From Phanerodontia chrysosporium (taxonomy: Eukaryota; Basidiomycota; Agaricomycetes; Polyporales; Phanerochaetaceae), in NCBI GenBank assembly GCA_001910725.1, contig MJGA01000008.1, positions 868,001 through 932,000 on the forward strand: a stretch of 64,000 nt of DNA. Direction: 5' to 3'. Below are positions 1 to 10,611 of this stretch, one piece after another (the first letter of the stretch is position 1; the number at the start of each line of letters is the position of its first letter). A program made the translations under genes and the position numbers. The notes beneath the pieces are model-generated. The model saw only the letters and a list, made by a program, of their open reading frames with translations, ran no database searches and was not told the origin of the DNA.

Positions 1-1140
1 CGCGGAATTCGGCGTAAGTGCGGAATTTCCCCTCCGTGTATTCTTTCGCGTTGTCCACATGTAGGACCTTGACGCGGCGGCCTAGCTGCCGCTCGATGAG
101 TTGTTTGACTTTCTGGAAGCGGTCGAGGGCGGCGTCGCACGTCTTCATGAAATCGATCGCGACGAAACGCGACTTTGCATCAGTGAAAGTGATCGCGTAG
201 ACATTGCCCTGCAATGACGCAACGCATGCCGGTCCTCAGATGTCCGAGTAGATGAGATCGGCGACCTGATCGACAGTGCCTGATGCAATCTCAGGGAACG
301 GAGCACGTGAGTGCTTGACCTGAATGCAGGCGTCGCAGACGAATCCAGGGTCCGAGGACGTATCGACGTCCATGCCTTCGACGAGGCCCTTGCGGTATAT
401 TTCCTGGAGTTGCATCGCATTGATGTGCCGAGTGCGCAGTGCCATTCGTACCAGGTGCGCGCGCTGTTGCGCACCGCGAACGCGAGGGTGGAAGGCGCCG
501 GTGTGTGTCCCGAGGACGATCGTGATGTCATGTCCATGCGGTAGAGCTGGCCCATCTTGTGACCGACAGCGATAACGCGATTGCGGTCCTTGATGTGAAG
601 GAGGTTGTCGGTGCCGTAAAAAGACATACCAGCTGAGGTGAGCCGGCCTAGCGCGAGGAGGTTGTGTGGGAGGTTCGGCGACCAGAGACAGTTCCGCAGG
701 GTGGCAGTGATTTTCCCCTTCGGCGTAGTGAAGACGACATCGACGCCGCCTTGTCCGAGCGCGACTGTGCTGCTGACACCGACGATGGTGTGGCCAGGAG
801 TGGAGGTGAGGTTCTTGAAAGTGGCGCGGTCGCACACGATGTGGCGCTTGGAAGCGCTGTCCCCCAACCAGCACTCGGTGCCTGGGGTGCTCGTGTAGGC
901 TAGGGTAGTCGCTACGAATGAGTACGAGTCGTTCGAGGCTTCACGCAACTCAGCGAGGTGGGCGCGGCTCGTGTTGCCGCCCGCGCCAGATCCCTGGTTC
1001 GAGGAACAGCAGACGTTCTTCAGGTGTCCCTCCTTGCCGCAGCCATGGCAGAATACCCCCTTCAAGAATTTAGACTTCTTCGGCTTCTTGCCGGGCTTGC
1101 CGTTGCGCGCGACGAGTGCAGTGGTCGTGTCCCCCTTCAA
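1..1140 (-). pseudogene. copia A nucleocapsid-protease-integrase start (frameshifted)
   Basis: From 1140: a basic stretch, then the zinc knuckle CHGCGKEGHLKNVC (C-x2-C-x4-H-x4-C, residues about 31-44). The aspartic protease follows near residues 91-100. Its usual DSG triad reads GDSAS, so the glycine is lost. Next comes the GAG-pre-integrase domain, but the H-x-H region requires a change to the overlapping frame 874-236, which carries the CDAC zinc site (FVCDACIQVKHSRAPF). That frame stops at 236. The integrase core then continues to the window edge. Two or more inactivating changes are visible. Confidence 0.85.
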
Positions 1141-1160
1141 TTGCCGTCGAAGGTTTTTGC

Positions 1161-1706
1161 TCAGGACGCGTCCGATGACGTCGGACGACTTCCCGACGTT
1201 GTTCTGAGCAGCGACGAAGCTTTCCCAGCTTGGGGAAGCGCGGACAGGATGTTGAAGGCGAAGTCTTCGTCTGTGATCTTGCTGCCAGCTTCTGCGGCCT
1301 CGGCCTGCATCTCGGTGAGCTTTCTCAGCTTGTCCTCCATGTCCGCCCCCTCACTCATCTCGTACTTCTGTAGCCTCTTCACCAGCGTGACCTTAGCCAT
1401 GGTGCCCTGGGTCGCATACATATTTTTTAGCGTGTCCCACGCTGACTTCGCGGTCTCGCAAGACGCGATGTGTATGGCGACGGCGGGAGAGCATCAGAGG
1501 CGGATCGTGGAGATCGCCTTCCAATCTTTCTGCTTCCAGGTGGTAGCAGCGGTCCCCTCGGGGCACGTTGTTTCCTCCGTGGCGTACTCGAGGAGGTCGA
1601 GCTCGATGAGGATGTCCTTCTCCTGAATAGACCAAGAAAAGTAGTTTTCTGAGCCTTTGAGAGGCTCGATGCATACGGTGTGTGGTGCATCTGACATCTT
1701 GCTCAC
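1161..1706 (-). pseudogene. copia A gag, N-terminal half (frameshifted)
   Basis: Codes for the capsid precursor. Reading starts at 1706 (MSKMSDAPHTVCIEPLKG..) with the usual copia Gag opening, in which a substrate-like LKGSENYFSWS segment is followed by helices. The continuation lies in another frame (1421-1161, MYATQGTMAKVTLVKRLQ..) and holds the conserved 'L..KL..YEMSEGADMEDKLRKLTEM' type region and the 'ILSALP' motif. At least one frameshift around 1430-1500 separates the two parts. Gag continues in the zinc-knuckle frame at 1140. The element cannot make a full Gag. Confidence 0.8.
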
Positions 1707-1862
1707 GTGGCGAGATCAGCGATCTGGCGCCTAGGTGTGGTCCAACGTATCCGACGTCCGGTGATGTCACAGGGGTGATCCGCGATGGATCTGCAGCAGC
1801 AAGATTTGGTCCGCGTTGACCGTAGCAAAGGGTGAGATGGTGTTTGGAGCGACTTAGAGTGC

Positions 1863-1875
1863 GGGGCTCATAACC
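1863..1875 (-). promoter_or_regulatory. Primer binding site, initiator tRNA-Met anticodon arm (copia A)
   Basis: Minus-strand GGTTATGAGCCCC abuts the LTR. It is complementary to the anticodon stem-loop of initiator tRNA-Met (GGGCTCATAACC), not to the tRNA 3' end. This is the half-tRNA priming known from Drosophila copia. The same motif follows the LTRs of copia F, C and K. Confidence 0.8.
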
Positions 1876-2279
1876 TGTTGTGTTGCGCAGACTCTGGGAT
1901 GGAGGAGAATAGTGAGATAATATTTTTGGGGATTATTTTACGAGTTTTATAGCCTACATAGATTTACTTCCGTGTATCTAAAGTAGGTAATAATCAAATG
2001 AAAAATGCTCGCTCTGAAAAAGGCGGAATCTAATCTAAAGGATTGATAAGGGAGCGCTGAGGATTGATAACTACGGAATCTAATCTACTGATTACTCAGA
2101 GCGGAAAAGAGGAATGGGGAAGGCTGCGAGACTTGTCCCGCCGCGAGACCTTGTAAGGATACGCTGACGACGCATCTTTTGATGGGCGCTCAGCACTTCA
2201 GTCCTCCGGGCGCGCCGGAGCTTTTGACTTCCGTCTACACGACGGTTTTGAGTGCACCCTGGTGGGGCGACTTTCAACA
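1876..2279 (-). repeat. 5' LTR of copia A (404 bp)
   Basis: Bounded by the 5-bp inverted repeat TGTTG...CAACA and followed directly by the primer site. It aligns with the 355-bp LTR at 53850-54204. It is about 50 bp longer, because a stretch around the motif ATTAGATTCCG is duplicated (about 2030-2095). Confidence 0.85.
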
Positions 2280-2527
2280 GCTAGTGTTGCCACGGCAGGA
2301 CCCCCGACATTTCAGTCAGAGGCCTGTCCGACTCCAATCAAATTTTGGCCAAAACGTCCAGATGAAAAGGGTAATTTTTGGTCGAAAACGTCCGGACTAA
2401 ACTAGGGCCTTCGGCCCCAAAACGTCCGGACTATTTACTAGGCCTACATATTTTCCCCTGATGTTCGAAAGCCTTTAAACTCCATGCCCTCGATTAAAGC
2501 TTATGTCTAAGCATATGTATATAAGCC
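2280..2527. other. Non-coding sequence between copia A and copia F, with a 34-bp-spaced repeat
   Basis: No gene is seen. The left 5 bases could be the copia A target duplication. Three copies of AAAACGTCC (2351, 2385, 2419) lie exactly 34 bases apart. A G/C hairpin (GGGCC-TTC-GGCCC, about 2404-2417) sits between copies two and three. A TATATAAG box at about 2517-2526 stands just before the copia F insertion, so this may be the promoter side of an older LTR whose remainder continues at 18123. That last point is inference. Confidence 0.4.
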
Positions 2528-2532
2528 TACTG

Positions 2533-2565
2533 TGTCAGATCTTGGGCGTTTACTGTCCTGATATG
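2533..2565 (+). repeat. 5' LTR of copia F, first 33 bp
   Basis: Matches 17825-17860 of the 3' LTR (TGTCAGATCTTGGG(C/T).TTTA.TGTCCTGATATG). It is cut off by the gypsy B insertion, which duplicated ATATG. Confidence 0.85.
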
Positions 2566-2774
2566 TGTAAGAGTCGAGAATAGAGTGAATTCTAGACGAG
2601 AATACAGAATACTAGCTTGGAGAAAGAGAGATAAGAGTCCTAGCCTTATATACGTCTAACCTAGCCTATGACTCAGGAAGGGACAGCGACATTAGTAAGG
2701 CAGGGAATGGATGAGTAATAATACAGAGGAAATGAGTAAGCAAAAGAAAAATATTTGTCATCGTGTTCGTAACA
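2566..2774 (-). repeat. 3' LTR of gypsy B (209 bp)
   Basis: Near-identical to 10624-10832. A purine tract (AAGGAGGAGCTAA on minus, 2775-2788) precedes it as the plus-strand primer. Confidence 0.92.
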
Positions 2775-3952
2775 TTAGCTCCTCCTTGACGATCGAACCC
2801 CGTGAGATCCTTCAAGACTTCTCCTCTTTGATAGCATCAACATCGATGACCTGTGCTCCAATTGGAGGGGCCCATGCTTTGCCCTTGTGATGGTGTCAGC
2901 GATGTGGAGTGGGGGTGATGTTAGATGGGCTGGCTTCAGGTTGCGCAGATGATCGACAGTGCCGGTTGGGTTGAGGATGGCCCCGATGTTGCGCAATGCG
3001 CTTGAGCCTGGCGAGCTGTCCTCATTCGAGTGTCTCATCAGCAGGGTGATTAAAATACGTGTCCAGACTCCCGCGACGAGGGCCGGGACATTGTCATTGC
3101 CTTGGGCAAACTCGTGCAAGAGGGCGTCATGGTTTGCCTTGGTTTCTTGAACAAGTTGCATCTTGTTGCTGATGGCCATGTCCATTTGCATGACTGTTCC
3201 TCGGAGTGTTGCATGGATTCCATCGACCTCTTCGTCGAGATCATTGATGCACTGGGCGAGGTTGACGTTGAGTTGTGCAAGACCTGCATATAGCACGCAG
3301 GGGGTCTTTTTTGCTGTCTCAGCTCGTAGCGCCCTGGTGATGTGATCGTAGTGGAAGATGTTGGTGATGCATTCACGGGAATGAGGACGGCTGGCTCTTT
3401 GTCAAGTTGTTTGTAGAGATCTTCCATGAGGAGCGCGTATGCATTGAGGCGGTAGTCAAGGGTGAAGGGAACAAATTGGTCAATGTCCATGGGTTCGGAG
3501 ATAGGGACTGGCTCGGGAGAGGACTCAGGGGTGTTGCCAGGGGTGATGTACTGGTTGCGGATGACTTCGATCCAGTGACTGTCGGCTTCGAGCTTCTTGC
3601 TTGTTTGGTGGAGGGGGTCGTCGAGGTTGTGCTGCTCGGTCTCGTTGAGCTCCTTCTGCCATTCTCGGAGGGCGTGGCTGACGATGTTGACTCTGTCATG
3701 TTTGTGGAGGTTGTCGAACGATATGAGGAGGAAGCCTCAGATGTGGTCTTTGTTTGTGACGGCGCCAACGTTGTCAGAGATGCAGTGGAGAAGGTGGTGG
3801 ATAAGGAGGTAGTGGGTGAGTTGATGCATGTCGTTGCATAGGTCGATGGCGGAGATTTCGAGATAGTTGGTGAAGGTGACGGTGTCGTTGATGACTCGCC
3901 CATCGGTGCTGTTGACAGCGATGTTGTCAATGGAGGATGCGGTGGAAGGCAT
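2775..3952 (-). pseudogene. gypsy B ORF3: extra coiled-coil-like ORF downstream of pol
   Basis: From ATG at 3952 (MPSTASSIDNIAVNS..) an ORF of about 390 codons runs to the 3' LTR. It is broken by one TGA (about 3738) and one frameshift near 3300. Segments: a helical N-terminus, an acidic middle (IDQFVPFTLDYRLNAYALL, 3484-3428) and a long Leu/Ala/Gln-rich helical stretch (AQCINDLDEEVDGIHATL.., about 3270-3060) ending in LVAGVW. Gypsy D carries a counterpart in the same place (32490-33779) with similar length and a helical stretch ending in MVDRVW. No signal peptide or membrane segment is seen, so it is not an env. Function unknown. Confidence 0.6.
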
Positions 3953-4027
3953 GTCGATTCTGGATCTGCTGATTGGGGTCGAGGTGTAGCTGCGTCAAGT
4001 GGTTGAAGTTGCTGTCATCTAGGCTAT

Positions 4028-5270
4028 AGAGCTCGCGTTCTTTTATACTCTTTGAGGAGTTCCTTGGCGTTGATCAGGTGTGACTCAGGTTCCCATGAGT
4101 TTTCCGCGGTTAGTTGATCCTTCCACCTTATTAGGTATCTTCTTCCATTGCCCCAGGGTCTGTCTGCCAGGATGGCTTCGACTTTGTACTACTCGTGTCT
4201 GTCAATAAGGTTAGGTGGTGGTGCCAAGAAGTTCTTTCCGTGTTGTGTCATTTCATGATAGGCCGATAAGAGGGACACATGTACCACTGAGTGGATCTTC
4301 GTTGTCTTCAGGAGTTTCAGTTTGTATTATATGAGGCGGGAAAGAACCTTCTCGATTTTGTACGGTCTGTGCCTCTTGGGTGCAAGTTTCTTGAATGGGT
4401 AGCCGTCCTCGTGGTGGGTCATTTCTAACCAGACCTTCTGATCTTCTTTGAATGGTTCGAAGTGTCGGCATATTCAGCCCGCCATCTGTGCAGTTGCGTA
4501 ATCCATTGCCACGTTGGCTTCCTTTTGGGCACGTTGTCTTCTTCGAAACCATTCAAGTGTTGACAGAATCTTGGACTTTGCAAATTGCATCGGGAATGCC
4601 ACTGAATGGGACCCGTATATCAGAAAGAATGGTGATTGTTTCGTTGCTGAATGTTCTCAGTTGTTGAATGCAAATTCCGTATTGACTATGTAGTCGGACT
4701 AGTCATGTGGGTGGTTTGAGCAGAATATTCGAAGGTACGACTCGATTTCGCGATTCATGTGTTCTGTTTTCACTATCCGTCTGAGGGTGATATGCCGTGC
4801 TCATTCTTTGATCTGTACCTGTCAGTTTCCAGAGTTCCTCCATGAATCATGAGTTGAACTGTGGGCCTTTATCCGAGAGGAATACGTCTGGTATGCTAAA
4901 CTGCCTAAAGATGTTGTCATAACAGTATGTGGCTGTCTTTGTGGTGTTGGTCTTTTCCATGCATGGAATCAGAATTACCCCCTTTGTAGAGTCATGGTCA
5001 ACCACGACCATAAGAGCAGTAAAACCCTTGGACAATGGGAGGTGCATGATGAAGTCGCAAGTGACAAACACAAATGACGGTCACGTTTTGTCCCTCTGAT
5101 TGATTGCAACGGGATCATGTGGGATGTGTGTTGACCTTCATTTGTTGGCAGGTGGCACATCCTTTGACATATGCTGACACAAAGAATCGTAGACCAGGCC
5201 AGTAGAAGTCACGGAGAACGAGTTCAGCAGTTTTGAATCGTCCTGGGTGTCACAATACTGGAGAGTCGTG
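4028..5270 (-). pseudogene. gypsy B integrase and chromodomain (broken)
   Basis: Minus strand. The zinc-binding end with YWPG and CATCQQMK lies at about 5240-5130. The catalytic core follows: CDFIMHLPLSKGFTALMVVVDH (first Asp, about 5064) and the second Asp in LSDKGPQF (about 4865), then HPQTDS (about 4780). Near 4020-4200 comes a chromodomain with EAILADRPWGNGRRYLIRWK and NSWEPESHL motifs. That reader module in chromoviruses directs insertion to marked chromatin. Several stops and a frameshift near 5080-5130 break the frame. Confidence 0.85.
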
Positions 5271-5699
5271 GTAGAGAGTCACTACTTGGCGTCGCAGTGC
5301 TGTATTGGCAGATACATAGCATTTGTTGCGATAGAACAAGAGTTCATCATCGATGGTCCAGTCGCTACACTCCATGTGTACTGGCATCGGAATGATTGGG
5401 TCGTGGAGGATGCAAGTACCTTCTTGGCAAACTCATTGCCATCGAGGTTAAGTTGATAACCTGTCTGAGATCAAGGTCGATAGGATGTTTATGAACTGGG
5501 GTGGCGCCATTATCTTTTGCCAACATGCTGGTGGCTAGCGATAACAAGTGGATCCTGCAAGTATAGAAGGGGTTGTCCGAAGGAGGATGAGGTCGACGTT
5601 ATCATCTGCAGTATGGCTTGTGTGGAGCATCCTGGTCATGACATCTGCCTGAACCAACTGCGTTCCTGGGCAATGGTGAAGGGAGAAGTTGAACTGAGA

Positions 5700-6164
5700 C
5701 AGAAAGAAATGCCATCTTGCTTATTGACAGTTGAGCTGTCGTGGAGACTGGAAGTACATTGGATTTTTATGATCTGTGAGGATGCAAATTGGGTGTTTTG
5801 CTCCTAGGAGGTAGTGGTGCCAGGCTTCGAGAGCATAGGTAATAGCAAGGAGTTCCTGGTCGTATATCTCACAGTTGCGTTCCGCAGGCAGTAGGCTTTG
5901 TGAGAGATATGCGACTGGATGCCATTTGCCGTTCGTGTCTTGTTGTCGTAATACTGTTGCCGTTGCTACAAGCGAGGCATCACATTCGAGAACGAAGGCT
6001 TCTGCTGAATGGGGGGGCATGAGTACTGGTGCAGATGTGAATCATCGCTTCAGTTCTTGGAGGACTTCTTTGCACGCCAGAGACCAAATAAAGGGTACAT
6101 CTTTCCGAGTAAGTTCGACGAGGGGCCACACAATATCTGAATAACGGTCGATGAACCTGCAGTT
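5700..6164 (-). pseudogene. gypsy B RT thumb and RNase H (broken)
   Basis: 6164-6050 continues the RT connection (RFIDRYSDIVWPLVELTRKD). 6020-5721 is RNase H with [16 protein letters not shown], then SQSLLPAERNCEIYDQELLAI and ILTDHKN. The solo LTR at 6165-6856 separates it from the RT palm. Removing that LTR and one CAGTT rejoins the frame across FRNFNCRF. Confidence 0.85.
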
Positions 6165-6856
6165 TGTCGCGAAGCAAAGACTCAACGCTACACAAGGGAG
6201 GACAGATGGGGAGAACGACGACGAGGCGCGGCAGAGCAAATCACGCAGCGACGAGCAACTTGTTCAGCTGTCCATATTGATCAAGATAATATTAGTGCTT
6301 GTAACTACAATACAATCGGGGGCTTACCTGTCCGTATTGACCAAGAGGTCGAGATGACGGACAGGAGCGAGAGGTGCTACCTATATATACTACAAGAGTT
6401 CAGGGCAGACTGTACAGTTACGTAAGCTAATGGGCAATGCTCAGCACAACCGGCAAGGCTGCGACGTGGATGCGCAGCGAGGCTGTACCGGGGCTGTGCC
6501 ATGAGGCTACATCAGCTGGCTGTGTTCCAAGGCTGCATTGGGCCAAGGCTGTGTCAACAGGATGACAGCTTGGAGTGTCTCAGCGAGGGAGTCATTGTGG
6601 ATCACAGTGCCTCCTTGACGATCCGGAGAGCCGGTTGCAAGGCAGACCAGTGATCCAGACAGTGTCTGAGCATGCAGTGGGATGCACTGGCATCTAGGGG
6701 TGATGCGCCATCAGGGCGCTGGCGCTGAATGGCCAGGCGCTAAGTGTGGGCGGTTAGGACTCCAGACGGTGCAAGGGCTGCTCGCCCGTTGGATTAATCG
6801 AGGAAAATAGCCAAAAATCGGCGAAAAAATAGGGCTGCGCTGTCACATCCATGATA
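6165..6856 (-). repeat. Solo LTR, 694-bp gypsy-type family (copy 1)
   Basis: Bounded by a perfect CAGTT duplication (6160-6164, 6857-6861). Reads TGTATCATGG..? end as TATCA, a mutated TGTCA, and ends in GCGACA on minus. The same family recurs as solo LTRs at 43186-43879 (+) and 47174-47867 (-). Contains a TATATA box and the sequence GACCTCTTGGTC downstream of it. No internal region of this family is present in the window. Confidence 0.88.
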
Positions 6857-6861
6857 CAGTT

Positions 6862-7640
6862 GAAATTTCTGAATTCAAGGAATCCCCTGACTTGCTTAAC
6901 CGTGGTTGGCATAGACCAGTCGAGGACACCTTTTACCTTGACTGGATTCATAAGAATCTGGTTATGCGAGATGATCATTCATAAGAATTCAACCTGCATG
7001 ACATGGAAGTCGCATTTTTCCGGTTTGATGAACAGGTCGTTTTGTGCCAGTTGTTCGGCTACCTGTAGTTTCTTCTGTTGTAGGTCCTTGTCGTTGTGTC
7101 TGCAAATGAGAATATCGTCGATATAGATTTGTAGTCACTCTTCGCCTACCACATCACCAAATATGTCATTCATCATAGCCTGAAACATTGCCAGTGAATT
7201 ACAGAGGCTAAAGAACATTACCATTGGTTCAAATAATCCTCGTTTGGTCTTGAACACCACCTTCCACTAGTCCCATCCTTGATACAAACATTGTTATAAC
7301 CAGATCAAAGGTGTATTTTGGTGAATTTCGCAATCCTTTAACCTGGTCAAGGAGATCCGAGATAAGGGGTAAAGGTACACGTTTCTAACCGTGCCTTTGT
7401 TAAGGTACCAATAGTCCTGGCAAGGTCAGAGGTTGCTGTCTTTCTTGCCGACAAAGAAGAAGGGAGATGCTATGGGTAATTTCAATGGTCGAATGTATTC
7501 TTTACGCAGATTCTCGTCAATAAACTCGTTTATCTTTTCTTCCTTCAGAGGTGATAACGGATAGACCTTGCAGTCTTTGGATAGAAAGTCAGATTTAAGG
7601 TCAATAGTATAATCGTAGGGTCGAGATTCAGGGAATTATT
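6862..7640 (-). pseudogene. gypsy B reverse transcriptase (broken)
   Basis: Minus strand. RT fingers from [32 protein letters not shown] (about 7535-7440), a palm segment FKTKRGLFEPMVMFFSLCNSLAMFQ (about 7260-7185), the catalytic YIDD (about 7125-7110), then FIKPEKCDF and VKGVLDWSMPTTVKQVRGFLEFRN up to the solo LTR. Stops and a frameshift at 7270-7420 interrupt it. Confidence 0.85.
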
Positions 7641-8039
7641 CGGATGCTTATTTTTCAAAGACATGTTGGTACTTCGAAAGGTATAACGGAACATTGTTTG
7701 GCTTCGTTTGTGTTCCTTCTTCCTGAGCGAGTGCCATGGCTGGATTGATTTTGGCATTGATCTGTAGATCCCAGATTATTTGTGTCAGAGATGAGGTGAT
7801 GGGTACAGTGTAAACTGTAGAGTTACCAGGAGTGTAGAACACCATGAAGTTGGCATTCGTATGTAGTTCTGCGAATTCTGTTCTGTGCCGATATAGAATT
7901 CTGGAGGTGCATCAGGGTCTTGTGCAACTCTTACTACTCGGATGGTGATGCTTAACAGATGTTTGAATTTGTTCTGTAGTTTTACGCCCATCGAGCCGAA
8001 GCTCTGTTTTTCTCGATTTGTGTCATCCCACTTCATGTA

Positions 8040-8360
8040 CTTATGGAAGACGAATCTGTTCAGTGATGAGCTGTGCTATTCGATCCCCTGCTTGGACCTG
8101 GAACGATTTATCCATGTTGTTGACCAGTATAATCTGAAGTTTGCCAGTATAATCGTGAACTACTACTTCTGTTGCAACATTGATGCCTTTGAGAGCGAGG
8201 CCGCTTCGAGGTGCAATTCGTGTGTAAGTTCCTGCTGGTGGTTTGACCTTGATTCCTGTTGGGACTTTTGTTCGTGAATGGGGGAGGATTTTGAGGGTGA
8301 TCGTGGATGCTAAGTCTAGTCCTGCAGCTTCACTACTTCCTCATGATGGAAGTTGTTCTC
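8040..8360 (-). pseudogene. gypsy B dUTPase domain between protease and RT
   Basis: Minus strand. Trimeric dUTPase signatures appear in order: motif 1 AAGLDLAS (about 8330), motif 3 with RIAPRSGLALKGINV (about 8220-8175), the strand KLQIILVNN (about 8130) and motif 4 GDRIAQLITEQI (about 8085-8050). dUTPase hydrolyses dUTP to dUMP and PPi and limits uracil in newly made cDNA. The domain sits upstream of the RT, whereas gypsy E carries one after its chromodomain. The motif-5 Gly-rich tail is not clear. Stops follow, so it is non-functional now. Confidence 0.75.
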
Positions 8361-8683
8361 CAACTTCGTTTGACCAGTATGCAGGTTCGGAGAAGTTCCT
8401 CCTTGCCTTGGCTGGCGACTTGGATTATTTGTTCTTCTTCGTCTGGTAGTTCTTTGATTGTAGGTCGTGGAATTGAGAAGTCTAGAGTCCCCTTCTTCCA
8501 GTCAATGCGAGGGTTGTGCTTTCATAACCAATCGATCCCAAATATAGTTTTTTGTTTACTAAGGTGTGTGACGAGAAACTGTTCTTTTACGACCTTGGGT
8601 CCTATGGTCATGTGGGTCTCGACATAGTTACCGATATTTCCTACCTGATTTGGAGTACCGTCCACATTGTATATCAGTATTGG

Positions 8684-8870
8684 TCATCGGAGTGGTTTCT
8701 CGTGAAGCCCTAGTCTTCGTACGACTGCTCTGTCAATGAATTTTCCTTGGGCTCTGGAGTCGATGAGAGTGTTGATTTTCTTTCCAGCATTTGTACTCGA
8801 TTTAATGATAACAGGGATCTTCATTGACTGGTTCTTCATATCAACTACTAGTACAGAAGAAATCGAGTGT
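8684..8870 (-). pseudogene. gypsy B aspartic protease (active site mutated)
   Basis: Retropepsin core LIDSRAQGKFIDRAVVRRLGL at about 8775-8715 on minus. The family has L-[IV]-D-[ST]-G-A. Here the Gly of DSG is Arg, which should abolish activity. It lies between the zinc knuckle and the dUTPase domain. Confidence 0.8.
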
Positions 8871-9099
8871 CGTAAAGGATGAACAGCTGGCATTCTCCTC
8901 ACTGATGAAAACCCTCGTCCAGGTTGTTGTTGGCCCATGCCTCCATCAGTTGATTGATGCATTAAGAGGCTTTTTCTTTGGAGAGTTTCATAATGATTCT
9001 CTTCGCAGTTTCGAACAGGTCTTGCTGTGTTTGTTGAGAAGTACTTGCTTCTACTTCTATAACGTTTGTTTGTTGTTCATTTGTTTGCCCATTTCATCC

Positions 9100-10560
9100 T
9101 CCTCTGTTGATCTGGAATTGGTTTCTTCCTCGTCCTCTTCCTCGAACTTGCCCTCGTTTGCGTCCATTTCGGCCAGTACAACATTCGCGAGCGAAGTGTC
9201 CGAACCATCCATAGTCGAAGCATTTGACATTGCTTCTCGTGGTTATGGCATCGACATCCATAGCATTGGGATTCTTGGGTGTCGATTTGTGATCAGTATC
9301 TTGGCTTTGGTGTCCGGCTGCGTCGATGCCCTGGGCAAGATCTTGCCAGAGATGCAGGATTTTGGTGGTATAAAGTCGTCGTCTTTCGGCTACTACCTGG
9401 GGTAGTGTTATGTCAAGGATGTCTTTGTTTAATGGTGCCTTGTAATCCGTGATGAAGGGACAAGTGGCGTCATTGTCAGTGATGTCAATTTCGGCTTCGA
9501 CAAGGCATACATTAAATTTGGTGCTGAGGTCGCGTACAGACTCCCTTTCTTGCTTCAGTTTCTTTAATGCTGCGAAAGCATCTGCTGGATGATCGGTAGG
9601 CTAGTATCAGAAGAGGAACTCCTGGACATATTGAGCTCATGTAGACCATCCTGTTTGCAGGTACCATTGCTCCTTCATCATTGACCAAGTTTTGGGTGCT
9701 TGATGCTGTTCTTCCTCCATGAGGGAATTGGTGAATACAATCTTCTTTGCTTTGGTGGTGAATTTGGAGGGTTTGGCCTCGAAGTAGATTTCGCACTGGT
9801 GGATGAAGTTTCGTACTTGCTTTGGATCGCCTTTAAAGATCTGGGGTCTGGTGATGTCTGTGTCGTTGCGCATGTCAAGTAGTTGTCTGATGATGTCAGG
9901 GGGTAGACCCATTTGTGGTGCCACTCGAGGGTTTCCTCCTTCTGGTCCTCCAGGATTTCCTCCCTCTGGTGGTCATCTGCCCAGTGGCCTGCCTCCTGGT
10001 GGTCCCTCAGGGTTCCCGCCTCCTGGTAATCCTCCTCCAGGTGGTCCAAATCCCCCCAATCCTTCTGGTCCTCCTGGTGGTGATCCAAATCCTCCGGATC
10101 CTCCAGATTCTCCACGGTTTTCCTTTTGATGAATAGTTCCTAGGATGACCGTTTTGATTTCAGTTGCTGATAGTGTAGTTGTAGTGTTGAGCTATTGTTG
10201 GATTACCCTGGCGATGTCTTCTACATTCGAGTTGTTTAGTACCTCTTCTAGCATCTTCCGTATCGATTCCTCAGTTTCTTCGAGGTAGTCTCCTTCTCCA
10301 TATAGGTTGAGTATCGCTCAGTACTTCTGTCTCACAAGGTTAGTGAACTGATCGAGTTGTTTGTTCTCTGGGGTCTCTTTTCCTACGAAGAGTCAGTCAT
10401 AGGGTGCTACTCGTGATATTCTCCATGGGCACGGTTGTAAGTTGCATGCATATAAGAGTGTATTTCCTGTCACATTTTTTACGCAATATTTATCCCTTTT
10501 ATCATTCGGGTTGTAGAGATATGAGTTCGTCTTGCAAGGTTCGTGGTAGGGGTTTGTTAC
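9100..10560 (-). pseudogene. gypsy B Gag with N-terminal CPWR module and degenerate zinc knuckle
   Basis: Minus strand. Near 10500-10400 the frame reads DKYCVKNV..ACNLQPCPWRIS, a C-x4-C plus CPWR module shared with gypsy D and copia K. A Gly/Pro repeat (about 10120-9920) follows, then the capsid-type segment IIRQLLDMRNDTD..KGDPKQVRNFIHQCEIYFEAK (9924-9640). The zinc knuckle is near 9210-9170 as CFDYGWFGHFAREC, where the second Cys is Tyr. The repeat also reads as a Pro/Gly ORF on plus (9803-10129), which is a shadow. Stops at several points. Confidence 0.8.
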
Positions 10561-10611
10561 TGGTTCTTAAAACGTCTTCGAGGAGTGTCCCTTCAAAGAG
10601 TAAATGTGGGG

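Larger units (their letters stand above)
1..2279 (-). mobile_element. Ty1/copia retrotransposon A, 5' part (runs off the window)
   Basis: On the minus strand it reads 5' LTR (2279 to 1876), tRNA-type primer site, gag, zinc knuckle, protease and the start of integrase, which leaves the window at base 1. The gene order PR before IN and the half-tRNA primer site are copia features. The LTR is related to the 3' LTR of copia X at 53850-54204, so A and X belong to one family. The 5 bases outside the LTR (2280-2284, gctag) would be the target duplication, but the other end is not visible. Coding frames are broken, so this copy is dead. Confidence 0.9.

Noticed and set aside
9803..10129. Pro/Gly-rich plus-strand ORF with collagen-like repeats
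   Set aside because: It is the complement of the Gly/Pro linker of gypsy B Gag on the minus strand; repeats of GGN/CCN keep both strands open.
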